A stretch of 64,000 nucleotides of DNA from Diphasiastrum complanatum (GCA_029204225.1 CM055107.1:46980476-47044475), one strand, 5' to 3'; counted from the first letter of the stretch, positions 21,901 through 28,551 are shown. Numbers and translations: made by a program. The notes: generated by a model not told the origin, from the sequence alone.

Positions 21901-24164
21901 TAATGTCTTTGAAATTGCAGACTAACAATACATTTGCAATAAATCCTATTCCATGTGCCCTGTATAATGGGGATTTTTATGGCATTGTCTATGACACTTT
22001 CAGCCAAATTCTTTCGTCTAAAATCAGTTTATGAAAGTCAGGTGATAAAGATATTCTTCCGTCCAAAATTATGTTAACGTTGAGTGTCAGTATTCAGCCG
22101 AGTTCTTCTGTCCAAAAAAGAGAAGAAAAAAAAGGAAAGATTCTCTAAACCCTAATAGAAGCCGCGAATCACGGTTTGAAGCGCGTTTCGCAGTTCGGAA
22201 CTGCAAGTATGATATGTATAAAGCTAATAGAGACGTATCTTTATGAATCTGATCTACACCTCCTTAGCACTAATGATATGAGTAGTGATGTCCTAGGATA
22301 CATAGTCTATTCTATGCACGATGATGTTGATGGTCTAATACTTTGTGGGTAGACTCAAGTAATTCAAAATTTTAGGTCTTTTATTTGTCGTGTTCAAGTA
22401 TCCTGGAATTAACAACATATATTTTCCTGCTATATAAGTGGACTTGCCATTCTTGTTTGAAATCTTCGTCCAAGTTACAGCCTACTGGGGTTGTGCTAAG
22501 GCTTTCTATATTTATTTGTGAGCTTTGCCCACAAGCTACTCCTAGGTTTAGCTATTTTGTTTGAGGTACTATCAAAGTATCACTTCAAAAGTACTCATAG
22601 TGGCCCTGGGCCTCCATTCCACAAAGACAACTATCCAGGATAGAGGCTATGCAGAGTGCCACAGTAGTTGTCTTCCCTAAGTAATCAACTCACTTGCAAA
22701 GGATAGAGAGTCTCTAAATTGAAAGCTTTGAAGATGCTAGCTATCTTAGGTGTTTCTATAAATTTATCCTTTGGTTTTTTTATGTTTAATCGCATGATTC
22801 TTGAGAATCTGGTAAAAGAATGCATATGCAAAATCAGGACGTTCTTATGCAAGAATATTCGTATGGCCATACTTCCAAATAGCGTGATAGTGAAGTCTCT
22901 GGGCATGTAAATTTGACCTTTTTACGGTTTACCTAATGGTAGCACTGATCATTATTTTCACTGCTATCAGTGTATCTGAAGTCAACCGTTGCTAACCTCT
23001 GAGTTTGTACTATGTAGGGTAGCTACAAGAGTTACCACCAAGCAGAAAAATATCTTTACAGTCGGTTTCTACAAATTTTAGTGATTAATGACATCCTTTC
23101 ATCAAATGTAGTCATACAGGTGGTTGGCCACACGTGTCCTTTTCCATTGTTTGGGAATGTGGAAACTTTCGGGATTTTGGCTTTTTGTGGAGCGGAATAA
23201 GGTTGAATGGCAGTCAGCGTACATTTTTCCTAGAATCATGAGATGTTTAGCTGAATGAATCAACCACCTCTTATCAAAGCCTTCTCCTAGGCTTTAATTT
23301 AACCCATTTGTAAGCTATGATTAGCACATGACTACTTTAATTGTAAGGTTGGCTTTTGCTAGTACATACAGGTTAGCCAAATCAGCTTGCATTTAGTGTG
23401 ATGGATTCAACTTATTATGGTGTATGATCTTCAGCAGTTTACTGGAAAATTGAAAATCTAATGTCTGACCAGTTTGTTGGATATTCTTGTCTTTGTTTGG
23501 CATTTCTAGTCCAAGCGTTTGCCTTATAGAGATGCAAAAGCAATACAGTATCGCCAACCAGGATCATCCCAAACTTCTTGGATTCGTGAGATGCAGCAGG
23601 CATCAAATCAGTCGATAATAATAAGTGAAATTTTGGACTCTCGAACAAAAAACCTTGTCTCTGTCTCTAAGATAAGTGACTATGTACTCTCAAATGAGCT
23701 CGTCAGCATGGCACTTGCTATGGTGGCAGAAGACAAACAAATCAATCGAGTGCTTGAAGAGCTTTTCGCTGAAGAGGTACGTGAGCTGGGTAACATCATC
23801 TTATTTAGGTTCTAACGAGCTTGACATTAGTTAGGCTTTCTGTGAAAAATTCTTTCCAATTGAGTCTGTTATTGTATAGATTTAAATAATTAAGATGATG
23901 CTGATAAGCATTTTAGTTATCATCTAGTATTGGTCTCATGTGCAGGGAAATGAGATGTATATACGACCAGCAGAGTTTTACTTGTATGATAAGGAGGAGT
24001 TAAGTTTCTATGAAATAATGATCCGGGCTCGACGGAGAGACGAAATTGTGATTGGTTATCGTTTATCTTCTTCTGAGAGAGCCATTATCAACCCTCCCAA
24101 TAAAGCGACTGTTCAAAAATGGTCTTTAGGGGATGTCTTTATTGTGCTTTGTCAGGAAGAATAA
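2459..24164 (+). CDS. CASTOR/POLLUX-type ion channel, C-terminal 461 residues in eight exons
   Basis: Joined exons: 2459-2518, 2674-2877, 3282-3530, 8207-8305, 8570-8764, 20564-20656, 23510-23776, 23946-24164 (stop TAA 24162-24164). Each is a multiple of three and each intron is GT-AG. The product matches the C-terminal half of the plant CASTOR/POLLUX (DMI1) channels: a [11 protein letters not shown] Rossmann-like strand, the [19 protein letters not shown] block, [69 protein letters not shown]-like and [12 protein letters not shown] motifs, ending [13 protein letters not shown]. The family forms nuclear-envelope cation channels needed for symbiotic calcium spiking with rhizobia and mycorrhizal fungi. 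The visible part is the RCK-like regulatory region; the membrane segments and selectivity filter lie left of the window. CASTOR and POLLUX cannot be told apart from this half alone. No frameshift or stop was found, so the gene looks functional despite heavy intronic insertion. Confidence 0.93.
2674..2877 (+). CDS. CASTOR/POLLUX exon b
   Basis: 68 codons, acceptor TTGCAG, donor GTCTAT. It begins [15 protein letters not shown] and ends CARQPGLAQ, a highly conserved block of the family's RCK-like region. It is separated from exon a by a 155-bp intron. Confidence 0.93.
2878..3281 (+). other. Host intron 2, nothing recognised
   Basis: 404-bp AT-rich intron, GTCTAT...TTGACAG. No repeat or reading frame of note. 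Confidence 0.75.
3282..3530 (+). CDS. CASTOR/POLLUX exon c
   Basis: 83 codons beginning [19 protein letters not shown] and ending PGPLPQ before donor GTGAAT. It contains [16 protein letters not shown] and [12 protein letters not shown], diagnostic for the family. Confidence 0.94.
3531..3940 (+). other. Start of host intron 3, nothing recognised
   Basis: AT-rich intron sequence. No coding similarity, repeat or inverted repeat was seen before the GA microsatellite. Confidence 0.55.
3941..4013. repeat. Compound microsatellite (GA)n-(GAA)n
   Basis: About 23 GA dinucleotides (3941-3986) followed by a run of AAG/GAA triplets to about 4013. It is a simple sequence repeat inside host intron 3. Open frames across it are compositional. 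Confidence 0.97.
4189..6310 (-). pseudogene. hAT-superfamily transposase, C-terminal half, with introns
   Basis: Minus-strand coding blocks read downward. 6250-5985: [19 protein letters not shown] and [16 protein letters not shown], the region after DUF659. About 5905-5600: a block with EHLLKVHN and an ASLFWDDA-like stretch. 5480-5256: [19 protein letters not shown] and a [12 protein letters not shown] block. 5119-4800: [30 protein letters not shown] and [12 protein letters not shown], the classic hAT dimerisation domain. 4440-4189: an acidic Ser/Asp/Glu tail ending at a stop at 4189-4191. Intron-like gaps separate the blocks. hAT transposases cut and paste DNA as dimers. The N-terminal BED and DUF659 parts are missing here, and a similar N-terminal half lies at 13080-13316 plus 19623-20110. 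It is truncated next to the family A LTR at 6319. Frameshifts in the tail show decay. Confidence 0.85.
6319..6664 (-). repeat. 3' LTR of a family A Ty3 fragment (antisense to host gene)
   Basis: Reverse complement of the LTRs at 13317-13674 and 19265-19622, 346 bp against 358 bp, with many substitutions. On the + strand it runs from TGTTAGAGATCTA (6319) to GGCTCGTGACA (6664). It is followed at once by the CTCCCTCCCCCTTAAG complement of the family polypurine tract. It is clearly older than the full-length copy. Confidence 0.9.
6665..7550 (-). pseudogene. Ty3 family A pol 3' end (integrase C-terminal half and chromodomain)
   Basis: On the minus strand the integrase reads from about 7545: [10 protein letters not shown], then [19 protein letters not shown] with the catalytic Glu, [19 protein letters not shown], and on to the chromodomain tail near 6665-6760 ([11 protein letters not shown]). 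It is nearly identical at protein level to residues 985-1261 of the intact pol at 15468-19253 but has lost about 9 bp in the HPQTDG region and has several frame changes. Everything 5' of the second integrase Asp is missing, so it is a truncated copy. Its antisense position in host intron 3 makes it complementary to the sense copy in intron 5. Confidence 0.92.
7551..8206 (+). other. End of host intron 3 with a GC-rich unassigned stretch
   Basis: 7560-7860 is GC-richer than its surroundings and open on the minus strand, with [18 protein letters not shown] and [14 protein letters not shown]. It begins right where the family A fragment ends. I do not recognise it; it may be part of another transposon. 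7860-8206 is AT-rich intron ending in CTGTAG. Confidence 0.4.
8207..8305 (+). CDS. CASTOR/POLLUX exon d
   Basis: 33 codons, acceptor CTGTAG (8201-8206), donor GTAATC (8306). It encodes VRKGVLPK through [16 protein letters not shown]. The preceding exon ends LPQ and this one resumes VRKG, as in the family. Confidence 0.93.
8570..8764 (+). CDS. CASTOR/POLLUX exon e
   Basis: 65 codons, acceptor TTTGCAG, donor GTGAGA (8765). It begins [15 protein letters not shown], contains [14 protein letters not shown] and [15 protein letters not shown], and ends DS. It is followed by the 11.8-kb intron 5. Confidence 0.94.
8765..8943 (+). other. Start of host intron 5
   Basis: Ordinary AT-rich intron sequence before the inverted-repeat element at 8944. 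Confidence 0.6.
8944..9812. mobile_element. Non-autonomous terminal-inverted-repeat element with AATCGCGATTCG subterminal repeats
   Basis: The ends are inverted copies of each other: ATAGTTGCAGCG at 8945-8956 and CGCTGCAACTAT at 9800-9811. Just inside both ends are clusters of AATCGCGATTCG-like palindromic motifs (8957-9030 and 9745-9800). A related element with the same terminal TTGCAG and subterminal motif lies at 21435-22211. No transposase is encoded. The interior has an A14/T15 run, a G-rich tandem array and an AT-rich filler. A matching target-site duplication could not be read. The superfamily is uncertain (hAT-like or Mutator-like). Confidence 0.65.
9405..9530. repeat. G-rich ~34-bp tandem array
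   Basis: About four degenerate copies of a unit built from GGGGGGTTCGGGGGGCGG, TAGCCCCCC and a short AAGAAAC linker. Each unit has G-runs followed by C-runs, so it can fold as a hairpin or as a G-quadruplex on either strand. It lies inside the inverted-repeat element. Confidence 0.9.
9813..10215 (-). other. Unassigned region with a long open minus-strand frame
   Basis: The minus strand is open from 10228 to 9707 (173 codons), with [33 protein letters not shown] and [16 protein letters not shown] stretches. The sequence does not look compositionally simple. I do not recognise a family. It overlaps the start of the copia B gag by about a dozen bases and may be the leader or antisense frame of that element. 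No LTR or primer-binding site for B could be found here. Confidence 0.3.
10216..11106 (+). CDS. Ty1/copia element B gag polyprotein region
   Basis: 296 codons from ATG to TAG. The N-terminus has [27 protein letters not shown], the DUF4219/UBN2 copia gag start. It then has [18 protein letters not shown] and an [13 protein letters not shown] helix region, a Lys-rich linker and a CCHC zinc knuckle, [14 protein letters not shown], near residues 256-269. Gag packages the element RNA in cytoplasmic particles. The frame is intact to the stop, after which protease resumes in the same frame ([17 protein letters not shown]). The stop is therefore either a late mutation or a programmed gag/pol boundary. 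Confidence 0.9.
   Translation: MEMANINEAILGDASKLDGASNYNIWKFKMKSILMEKELWEIVAGIEVRPNTTPGDMRAFDKKAQRALSLINLSVKDHVITHISDATTARGAWEALRMQFQTCNPARAMFLKTRLNAVRMEESESVGFFFTRIKELRDQLVAIGEPIRDVELVHTTMSGVSKGLQMFVSGIALRERLPTFEDFHGIMLQEEQRREVVKSRQTPQEDQALLAKGKQKGWKRIPKKSKDDDDEGESSSKGKKKKKGKCYYCHKPGHWAGECYKKKADIKAGKVTQQGNIAEDDGEDDETSVFSSALTF
11107..12022 (+). pseudogene. Copia element B protease and integrase, 5' part
   Basis: Protease active site [13 protein letters not shown] directly follows the gag stop. A frame change near 11245 then leads into [24 protein letters not shown], a pre-integrase zinc region ([14 protein letters not shown]...[10 protein letters not shown]), and integrase core with first Asp in HSDLCGPM and second in [10 protein letters not shown]. 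The frame breaks at 12023, where a solo LTR interrupts the codon series [15 protein letters not shown]. The remaining part of integrase is at 12525-12770. Confidence 0.92.
12018..12022. repeat. Target-site duplication GTAAT (left)
   Basis: GTAAT here is repeated at 12520-12524. Removing one copy and the solo LTR restores the integrase codons AGT AAT GGT GTA (S N G V), which fixes the insertion to the base. Confidence 0.93.
12023..12519 (-). mobile_element. Solo LTR, family T1 (497 bp)
   Basis: Minus-strand LTR starting TGTCATGCCC (complement of 12510-12519) and ending CTTTATA (complement of 12023-12029), flanked by GTAAT duplications. It is homologous over its whole length to the 3' LTR at 1563-2052. 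No internal region remains, as expected after LTR-LTR recombination. It terminates in TG...TA, not the usual TG...CA. Confidence 0.92.
12520..12524. repeat. Target-site duplication GTAAT (right)
   Basis: Right-hand copy of the 5-bp duplication made by the T1 insertion. It is also the N-G codon junction of the interrupted copia integrase. Confidence 0.93.
12525..12770 (+). pseudogene. Copia element B integrase, 3' part
   Basis: Continues the interrupted integrase: [19 protein letters not shown] with the catalytic Glu, [20 protein letters not shown], and [15 protein letters not shown], the usual end of the copia integrase core. It stops abruptly at about 12765. Reverse transcriptase and RNase H are absent, so a large internal deletion has removed them. 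Confidence 0.9.
12771..13075 (+). repeat. Probable 3' LTR remnant of copia element B
   Basis: After integrase stops, non-coding sequence runs to the hAT fragment. It has LTR-like features (an AAATAAAGAGAG stretch and a pyrimidine-rich TTCTGTTGTCTTGTCTTGTT tail) but no second copy in the window to confirm it. The assignment is inference from position. Confidence 0.35.
13076..13316 (-). pseudogene. hAT transposase DUF659 fragment
   Basis: Minus strand reads [51 protein letters not shown] and [11 protein letters not shown]. This is the DUF659 part of plant hAT transposases, which carries catalytic acidic residues (the first Asp in the VDAS motif and one in VTDNA). The reading continues across the family A insertion into 19623-19630 (TINILVSCP). 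At its low end it stops at PCAV, almost exactly where the other hAT half in intron 3 begins. Confidence 0.88.
13312..13316. repeat. Target-site duplication GACAT (left)
   Basis: GACAT directly before the 5' LTR of family A, repeated at 19623-19627 after the 3' LTR. Confidence 0.95.
13317..13674 (+). repeat. Family A 5' LTR
   Basis: Starts TGTTACGAGCTCGTAACC and ends GGATCTATTACA. It contains a 16-bp perfect palindrome one base from its tip (13318-13333) and a G-box palindrome GCCACGTGGC at 13536-13545 that could bind bZIP or bHLH factors. It differs from the 3' LTR at one C/T site near 13510 and at the two-base CT/TC change just after the G-box. Confidence 0.96.
13676..13687 (+). promoter_or_regulatory. 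Primer-binding site, tRNA-iMet
   Basis: TGGTATCAGAGC, complementary to the 3' end of plant initiator-Met tRNA, one base after the 5' LTR. It primes minus-strand cDNA synthesis in this class of element. Confidence 0.93.
13688..14467 (+). other. Family A untranslated leader
   Basis: About 780 bp between primer-binding site and gag ATG. It has recurrent short stretches around AGCGAGTT/CAGCGAG and TCTCAG but no conserved reading frame. Packaging signals would be expected here by analogy; none can be recognised by eye. Confidence 0.6.
14468..15361 (+). CDS. Family A gag (first open segment)
   Basis: 297 codons, ATG at 14468 to TAG at 15359-15361. An acidic Glu-rich coiled-coil N-terminus ([22 protein letters not shown]) leads into the Ty3 Retrotrans_gag core: [39 protein letters not shown], then [13 protein letters not shown]. 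After the TAG the same frame continues through a basic linker to the zinc knuckle. Gag forms the particle that packages element RNA. The stop separates the capsid part from the RNA-binding knuckle. Confidence 0.93.
   Translation: MTTPQGPDQPQERGFDELETEALAYRKGKEPMEVEEQEQFAEELDELVTKEQFLQLVTEVDELKLALANFKSSVDDSFAELKNLILSSAKGSLPSTSQLSPSPLPSVSGETLRSHPSVFKDLKPPTFNGEEKDRNADILQTFLSKWKNIHALKQTPDHLQAIEASLSLGPMAYKWWLNLQETGQTPRSWKAFEEAFLREFLPENELDRAWEAWERTVMDKSLIQYISQYREAILKIKNMDDYQKIRGFVRGLKDEYKVEVQRNSPTTLEQALRYAQIYDDSVGRKRARQQPLSEQLP
15362..15634 (+). CDS. Family A gag zinc-knuckle segment after in-frame TAG
   Basis: Same frame as gag. It has a Lys-rich linker ([16 protein letters not shown]) and a CX2CX4HX4C knuckle, [14 protein letters not shown], at 15500-15541, ending at TGA 15632-15634. 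It would be translated only by stop readthrough, or the TAG is a recent mutation. It overlaps the pol frame, which is one base ahead. Confidence 0.8.
   Translation, partial: KDFQFKKKFLKRKKEDKFKGEAPQKRPSLIQPLKPDDFEKAKQERLCFVCMGKGHTVRQCPKGPFTKKDKKDKKQVHLVQTVCFPSDGSF
15468..19253 (+). CDS. Family A pol polyprotein (protease, RT, RNase H, integrase, chromodomain)
   Basis: Open for 1261 codons; the first ~50 overlap gag in another frame and are probably not natural protein. The real pol likely starts about 15600 after a +1 shift. Order: protease with [11 protein letters not shown] (Asp at residues 103-104); RT with [41 protein letters not shown] and [12 protein letters not shown] (catalytic DD at 450-451); RNase H from [14 protein letters not shown] (Asp 598); integrase zinc finger around 838-880; DD35E core at Asp 911, Asp 972 and Glu 1008; and a chromodomain-like C-terminus with YLVKWNDQP and NATWE. 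All catalytic residues are present. It is closely matched by the broken copy at 6665-7550. This makes it a candidate autonomous chromovirus. Confidence 0.96.
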   Translation: MILRKPNKNVCALCVWARDTQSDSVPRGLSLKKIRKIKNKFILFRLYVSPVTAASEIKVYHEDHEHCCQLTSAMLARPFSFGPHDLVRMHGKVRNQSVRVMVDDGATHNFINHTLVKKLKLPEVPSQHRYIVSLAKGEDKKIWETMVSKLNLGIQGYQDQINFQIMHLNQTDIVLGRDWLYSLGPSLHRNYQENTLSFQYKGREIQLHGEHDVPNSPMVCSSELCQLIGDEDHQVLLCHFQFIPEVSISSSIQQKISKLETLLSKFKDVFPEDLPHGLPPSREVDHVINLVPGTAPVSKPPYRVSRTEDEEITRQLTDYLGKGQIQTSSSPWASPVLLVKKKEGSMRLCVDYRALNKVTIKNKYPMPRADELFDQLDGAKFFSKIDLRSGYHQVRIKSEDVSKTAFRTRHGHYEFKVMPFGLTNAPATFMTLMNSVLRPYLGKFVVVFLDDILVYSKTRKEHLKHLRKVFRLLRKHKLYAKQSKCEFFVEEVAYLGHIISSDGIKMDPNKVKAILSRLRPQNILELQIFLGLAGYYRRFVKEYAQITVPMTFLLKGKGKEFIWESAQQESFDALKTALVTAPVLKVVDPNQPFVVETDASDYAVGAVLTQGGRPVAFESKKLEPAQTRYSAYEKELFSIVHALKTWRHYLYGANFEVLTDHESLRYLCNQPELRGRKARWAELMQEFDMSIRYRRGKFNTVADALSRMPMIKELSFTQIRNELLESLRGKCQHDAFFSIIRNSVQNRQLQTPEPVPGAGASSSKNTAASVEDDNESEYTSSDDVEDSEPVLPKQTPVVEGQLTQGFKWKQYSIQDEYLLYRDRVCVPNSEDYRQQVLYECHDNPSAGHPGIQKTYELLRRQFFWPSMKKDVHQYVTSCQKCQVNKAERLKAGGLLHPLEIPAGKWESISMDFIVGLPKTQKGNDAIWVTVDRLTKMAHFIPTKTTVRAPELARLFVDGLFKLYGLPSGIVSDRDSKFTGNFWKAVFHHLHTKLNMSTTDHPQTDGQTERVNQVLEDMLRAYVSKKQTNWEEYLSILEFAYNSTKHSATGYSPFMLMYGFQPRSPTAVGFKQEKVEAARNFLEDLNQMIEHDKRSIRQSQDRARHYADPHRRDVQFSTGEKVYLRVPVDSKTLKSGVCAKLSPRYCGPFTISRRLGEVTYELELPHSNKVFPVFHVSQLRKALTRSDNLVGDSVLVLPLDPQQPPHEPEEILDSRETQTRHTLYREYLVKWNDQPVENATWERGSVLRKIFPDFVLEDQDGS
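19252..19264 (+). promoter_or_regulatory. Polypurine tract
   Basis: AAGGGGGAGGGAG directly before the 3' LTR, overlapping the pol stop codon. It primes plus-strand DNA synthesis in LTR retrotransposons. Its complement is also seen after the antisense LTR at 6665. Confidence 0.92.
19265..19622 (+). repeat. Family A 3' LTR
   Basis: 358 bp. Identical to the 5' LTR except for three bases (TCCTGACG against TCCCGACG, and GGTCGAC against GGCTGAC). CACGTG of the G-box is kept at 19486-19491 but the outer palindrome arm is changed. Confidence 0.96.
19623..19627. repeat. Target-site duplication GACAT (right)
   Basis: Right-hand copy, matching 13312-13316. It also marks where the hAT reading resumes on the minus strand. 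Confidence 0.95.
19623..20110 (-). pseudogene. hAT transposase N-terminal part
   Basis: Minus strand from the target site upward reads [16 protein letters not shown], which joins [12 protein letters not shown] across the family A insertion. Above it lies a low-complexity Ser/Gly/His region (19911-19669) and a possible degenerate BED-type zinc-finger stretch near 20060. A TAG stands where a Trp would be expected just before TYIRHR. Plant hAT proteins have BED, a linker, then DUF659, which matches the order. It is non-functional. Confidence 0.72.
20111..20563 (+). other. End of host intron 5, nothing recognised
   Basis: AT-rich intron sequence running to acceptor TTATTGCAG (20555-20563). No reading frame or repeat recognised. 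Confidence 0.6.
20564..20656 (+). CDS. CASTOR/POLLUX exon f
   Basis: 31 codons between acceptor TTGCAG and donor GTATGT. It encodes [20 protein letters not shown] through LLLIRDIQ, continuing directly from ...LETFDS of exon e across the 11.8-kb intron. Confidence 0.94.
20764..21050 (+). repeat. Intron 6 duplicated segment, copy 1
   Basis: TTCTAGGGCCATGCTTCATC through AAATTTTAGGTCTTTTATTTG and CTTGGAATTA. It is repeated, with divergence, at 21340-21434 plus 22212-22412. It is a direct duplication within the intron; copy 1 is uninterrupted and serves as an empty-site reference. Confidence 0.85.
21340..22412 (+). repeat. Intron 6 duplicated segment, copy 2, split by an inserted element
   Basis: The left part (21340-21434) and right part (22212-22412) align in order with copy 1 at 20764-21050. 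The 777 bp between them have no counterpart in copy 1 and are an inserted inverted-repeat element. Confidence 0.82.
21435..22211. mobile_element. TIR element related to the one at 8944-9812
   Basis: Begins TAGGGTTGCAGCGAATTGCG and ends with CTGCAAGTATG. The inverted ends share TTGCAG, and subterminal AATCGCGATTCG-like motifs sit at both ends (21442-21515, 22165-22200). Comparison with the empty copy 1 gives an 8-bp near-duplication, ACATGTAT (21427-21434) and ATATGTAT (22212-22219), compatible with hAT. The interior holds a local 52-bp direct repeat (TTTCTTCTTCAATACACAGG at 21719 and 21767). There is no transposase frame. Confidence 0.65.
22413..23509 (+). other. Rest of host intron 6, nothing recognised
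   Basis: AT-rich intron sequence ending in the acceptor CATTTCTAG. No coding similarity or repeat was identified. Confidence 0.6.
23510..23776 (+). CDS. CASTOR/POLLUX exon g
   Basis: 89 codons, acceptor TTCTAG, donor GTACGT. It begins [14 protein letters not shown], contains [18 protein letters not shown] and [16 protein letters not shown], and ends LEELFAEE. Confidence 0.94.
23946..24164 (+). CDS. CASTOR/POLLUX terminal exon h
   Basis: 72 codons plus TAA. It begins [14 protein letters not shown], contains [21 protein letters not shown] and [17 protein letters not shown], and ends QEE. The 169-bp intron before it is the shortest apart from intron 1 (155 bp). Confidence 0.95.
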   Translation, partial: GNEMYIRPAEFYLYDKEELSFYEIMIRARRRDEIVIGYRLSSSERAIINPPNKATVQKWSLGDVFIVLCQEE

Positions 24165-26733
24165 GCTTCGTCAGCATTCAAACTAGTTTGAAGGCATAAA
24201 ATAAGCTGATACAAATGTTTCGAGGAGCGTCTGTCCATTGAATATGGAGGATCTTAGAGCACTATTCAGGGGAGAATCATTTCTGAAGGCAGCCATGAAA
24301 TCAATCAAGAATGCTCTCATATTATCTGGAGAGAGTTTCGCCTTTGTATAGCTCAAAGCAGCTGAAGCTAATGATATTGCCGGATGGAGGCTTGAAGTTG
24401 AAAACTAAAGTTTCTTTGATAAAGCCTACAAATGTTGGCCGTTTTGCTCTTTATAAGCTGCAAAAGGAATTGGGTCGGGGGGCAGGGGGGGGGTTTTGGG
24501 TGTGCAGGCACAAAACTTCAATTTGACTTTATTTATACGCCTTCACCAGGCTTTATCATACTATGCAATAGTTTAATAGAGGAATTTTGTAGGATGTGGT
24601 GGCGTGATTTTTTGGCATCATACAGGAATGGTTAGCTTTGTATTTTGACACCTGGGGAAGATAGACCTTGCTGTGTATGTTATTATTAAGGTCGTCAACT
24701 GACATAAGGTAGGAACACCTATTTCCTTTGACTTACATTTTAATCACATCCTAAAGAATCAATTTTTACATAGGCCCAAAGAGTTGATGATTTGGTGTGT
24801 CACGAGTGGTTCTGCCATGCACATATATAATTTGGTTTGCCACGCATGGTTGTGCCACACAAAGTACAATGGTTGGTACCATCATGTGGGACAATATCTC
24901 CTTTCTAACTACCTATGTAGGCTCTCAATGTACAAAACTTGGCCCACTGACCACATGCACGCGTGCGGGCTGCGTATTGGGATCCCACGCCCAACCGCCT
25001 AGCCACCCGCAGACCCCTCATCCCCAAAATTGGTACCAGGGGATAGGAGTCAATGTGCAACAACCGTTTATAAGCAGGAGGAACCAAGGGCCCGAACAAC
25101 GTATGGGACAATTCTTGAGGACCCCAACGCACACAGGCAGTCGCACAGACAGGCAGGCGAACTGTGCGTCACTTGACAACACACCCCTGCAACACTCAGA
25201 AGTTATTTGATCATCTTTTTAGGGATTCTTTTCATGTTCACAGCTTGGAAAGTAGGGTGCTTGAAATATATGTTGAATACTGAATCTTGTTCAACCATTC
25301 GTGGAAAAGTTCATTTCATTTTCAAGCTCTAATTGCATATTTTGATTCCATGTGTAGAGTATTGTTGATCCTATTAGACTTTCCAGTTTCGATGCCCATA
25401 GGAAAGGGCAAGGAAATTCTTTCTTTTAGCACTTAATTCTTTCAACATGTTTTGCTAAGTCCTCTTTCAACTCGACATTTATAATCTGATTGTTGTATAT
25501 TTTTGAGAAATAAATTGGAGTAGAATGGTTTATATACAACCTTCGAGAAAGAGGACTTTAACACGGATGACAATTGACTAGTAAGATTGATATTATTTTT
25601 TGACTCCAAGAAGCCGGTGTCTTGAATTCTTTCTCTCATCACTTAACTCTTTCATGATTTGCAAGATTATGCCTTAGAATCCTAAACCCATGCGAAAAGC
25701 TTTCAAGCCATAATCACTTATTTTTCATTATTCTTCAAGATTATTTCGTTCAAAATGTAATCTTAGTCAAACGTTGATGGTAACTTTAGACTAGACTTAC
25801 GAGAGTGACGCTTACGAAAATCCATATTGCTAACCTCTTCACTATGTGATTTACACAGTTTCTTCTTAAGAGCTTGGACTAGAAACTTGCTTTCTAACAA
25901 AATCAAGGTTTTCTCTTCTTTTTTGAAATCTCATTCTCTAGAATCTAGGATTTACGATGTCCAATGCTCACTTCATATGCAAGCACAAGGTAATATCCTT
26001 GCTTCTTTAGGTGTTGGAAGTATTTCGACTTTTTTTTACTTTCTTTTGTCCTGAGCTCATCTTTTTTGTTTTTGTTTTGGTGGCTAAGGTAATTTCTACA
26101 GTTAAATAAGCTAAATTAAAGTGCTTCAATATCCCACATTAAGTAGAGTAAGTCTAGGTCCATCATCCATTGATTATCAAAACAGTGTTGTATTTGATGT
26201 CAATCAAAGCAGTTCTTTTTTATAGTCTTTATTAATATGGAGGAGATGAAATATGTAATTGTTGGGGCTTGGCGGTACACCAGACCATGTGTATAGATAT
26301 GATAGATCTAGATTAAGTAGAATAAGTATGAGGGATTTGGCACCTTGTGTGTGTAAGTCCAACCCAATGATCACATTGTTATTTCATTTATAGATAGCAA
26401 TAAAAGTGACTTTTAGGCCATTTGCGAGAATTAAAAGGTTTAGGGGCCTAAAAATCAAGTTAGCGAATAAAGGGTGTTCCCACCATTTTTCATATTCAAT
26501 AATAAAAGAGGTAGAAATTGGCCAATAGCCATCGAGGCCAAGCACTGCCCATTCTCCACTATAAATAGTGGAGCCATGTACTTCATTTTATGTTCAATCA
26601 AAAGAAGGTAGAACCTCTACCAATTGGAAATTGGATGTCCTTACTTCTCCTTCTCCTCCATCTTTCTCATATTTTTTTGCTATGTTCATATTTGTTGAAT
26701 TTGCTTGTTGTTGGATTTGAATGTTGTTGCTAT

Positions 26734-26738
<5 letters not shown>
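24165..26738 (+). other. Downstream of the channel gene, no gene recognised
   Basis: Contains the presumed 3' UTR (extent unknown; no clear AATAAA close to the stop) and then AT-rich intergenic DNA. Near 24470-24495 there is a G-rich run. 24780-25210 is open in two frames but shows no family similarity that I recognise. Confidence 0.5.
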
Positions 26739-26781
<43 letters not shown>

Positions 26782-27408
26782 GTAGTGATGGACAAAACAC
26801 GATTTTTGCTTTTTAATTGGGCCACGTGAGCCCTAAAATTTCATTGATGGGTTGTAGCGCTGTTGACGGGCGATGGTGGATATGTTTTCTGGAATGTTCC
26901 AGAAAAAGTGTGTTTTCTAGAAGGTTCGGCCGAGAGAGAGAGAGAGCGTGTGAGGGATTTATATGCATGGTGAAAAACACGAGAGCGCGATCAAGAGGGA
27001 GTGTGCATACATTTTTCTTATAATTTTTTTAGAAATAGGATTTTTGAAAGGTTTCGGAATGAAAAATAGCGATAATGTGAGTTGAGAGAGAGAGAGAGAG
27101 AGAGAGAGTTCGTAGTGATGGACAAAACACGATTTTTGCTTTTTAATTGGGCCACGTGAGCCCTAAAATTTCATTGATGGGTTGTAGCGCTGTTGACGGG
27201 CGATGGTGGATATGTTTTCTGGAATGTTCCAAAAAAAGTGTGTTTTCTAGAAGGTTCGGCCGAGAGAGAGAGAGCGCGTGAGGGATTTATATGCATGGTG
27301 AGAAACACGAGAGCGCGATCAAGAGAGAGTGTGCATACATTTTTCTTATAATTTTTTTAGAAATAGGATTTTTGAAAGGTTTCGGAATGAAAAATAGCGA
27401 TAATGTGA

Positions 27409-27458
<50 letters not shown>
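26739..27458. repeat. (GA)n-anchored tandem duplication, ~330-bp unit
   Basis: Two copies of a segment starting GTTCGTAGTGATGGACAAAA (26778 and 27108, 330 bp apart) are bounded by three (GA)n tracts at 26739-26778, 27083-27108 and 27412-27458. Inside each copy is a shorter GAGAGAG run and a CACGTG box in GGGCCACGTGAGCCC. Copies differ mainly in GA repeat number and a few bases, so the duplication is recent. Confidence 0.95.
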
Positions 27459-27462
<4 letters not shown>

Positions 27463-28551
27463 GAGAATTGGGGCTAAGTGTTAGAGTTCAGATTGTTATC
27501 ATAGCATGCATAGCGCTCTGGATTTAAGCTTCACTCTCATGGGATCGAACTACCAGGTGACATGAAAGAAGAATCCTCTTGTTTGCTTTGTATTTGCTTG
27601 GAAATAGGATTTGAAGGTGGGTTAGGAAAAGTCCCTATAGTAGTTTAAAACGATAAATTGCAAAGGAGATTAACCATGTGATCATCTTTATTCATTTTTC
27701 ATCATCATATTTTTATCTATCATGCTTGTGAAAACGATCCGTTTAACTCTCCATCATATTTTCATTGATCATCCATTTAAGTTGTTGGTATTATTTTTTG
27801 TCTCTTGTGCATCCATTCAAGTTGTTTTGCTAAAGAGGCAAGTATCATAAGCTAAGTTATCGTGATGATTCATTCAGTGGTTTTTGTTTTTTAAACTTTG
27901 AAGTTGCAAGAGCTTACACTATCACAATCTTTATCACAAAAGTAGTTAAAGTTTTTACAATCGTAGAACTAAGATTGCATGTTGAAATTTAAAAGACTAA
28001 GAATTGTATATGAAATGATTTTGTCATTTTTTAAGTGATCTTAATTTGATGATAGTTTTTTACAATGAGTTTGTTATTTTGATTACAAAATATGTCCATT
28101 ATTTTGGAATATTGAAGTTGGCAATGATTCAAGAATATTCATGATTAGTATTCACAATGATTATGATTAGTATAGATTTTATTCCTACCCATTGAGAGCT
28201 CATTACAAATTGATTTACTTCCTCGAAGTTTGTTTGTTGCATAACATGCATGTTCTAAATACGTCACTTAGAAACTCACCTTGTTAGACCATCTGATAGT
28301 TTCAGAACTGAAAACAACCTTTGCTCTTTCATGATTGTTGAGTCTTGTCTATATCTATGATTTTTGGGTTTGAGAGCCGGTATTTCCAAGTCATGTATTG
28401 CCAAAGACTTTGCCCTTTCATAACTTGCAGCCAAATTGTAGAGCCCAAAAGTGCTACTAGCATTCCGGATTATAAGAAAACACTCTTTTCTTGCTTCAAA
28501 TCTCATCTCAAATCCAAAATTTTCAAATGAAATGAAAGATTACCAAAAAAT
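27459..28551 (+). other. AT-rich intergenic DNA, nothing recognised
   Basis: No conserved frame, terminal repeat or tandem repeat was noticed up to the solo LTR at 28552. Confidence 0.5.

Noticed and set aside
24797-25210. 137-codon open frame downstream of the channel gene
   Set aside because: No domain, no splice context, Thr/His/Gln-rich composition; treated as chance.
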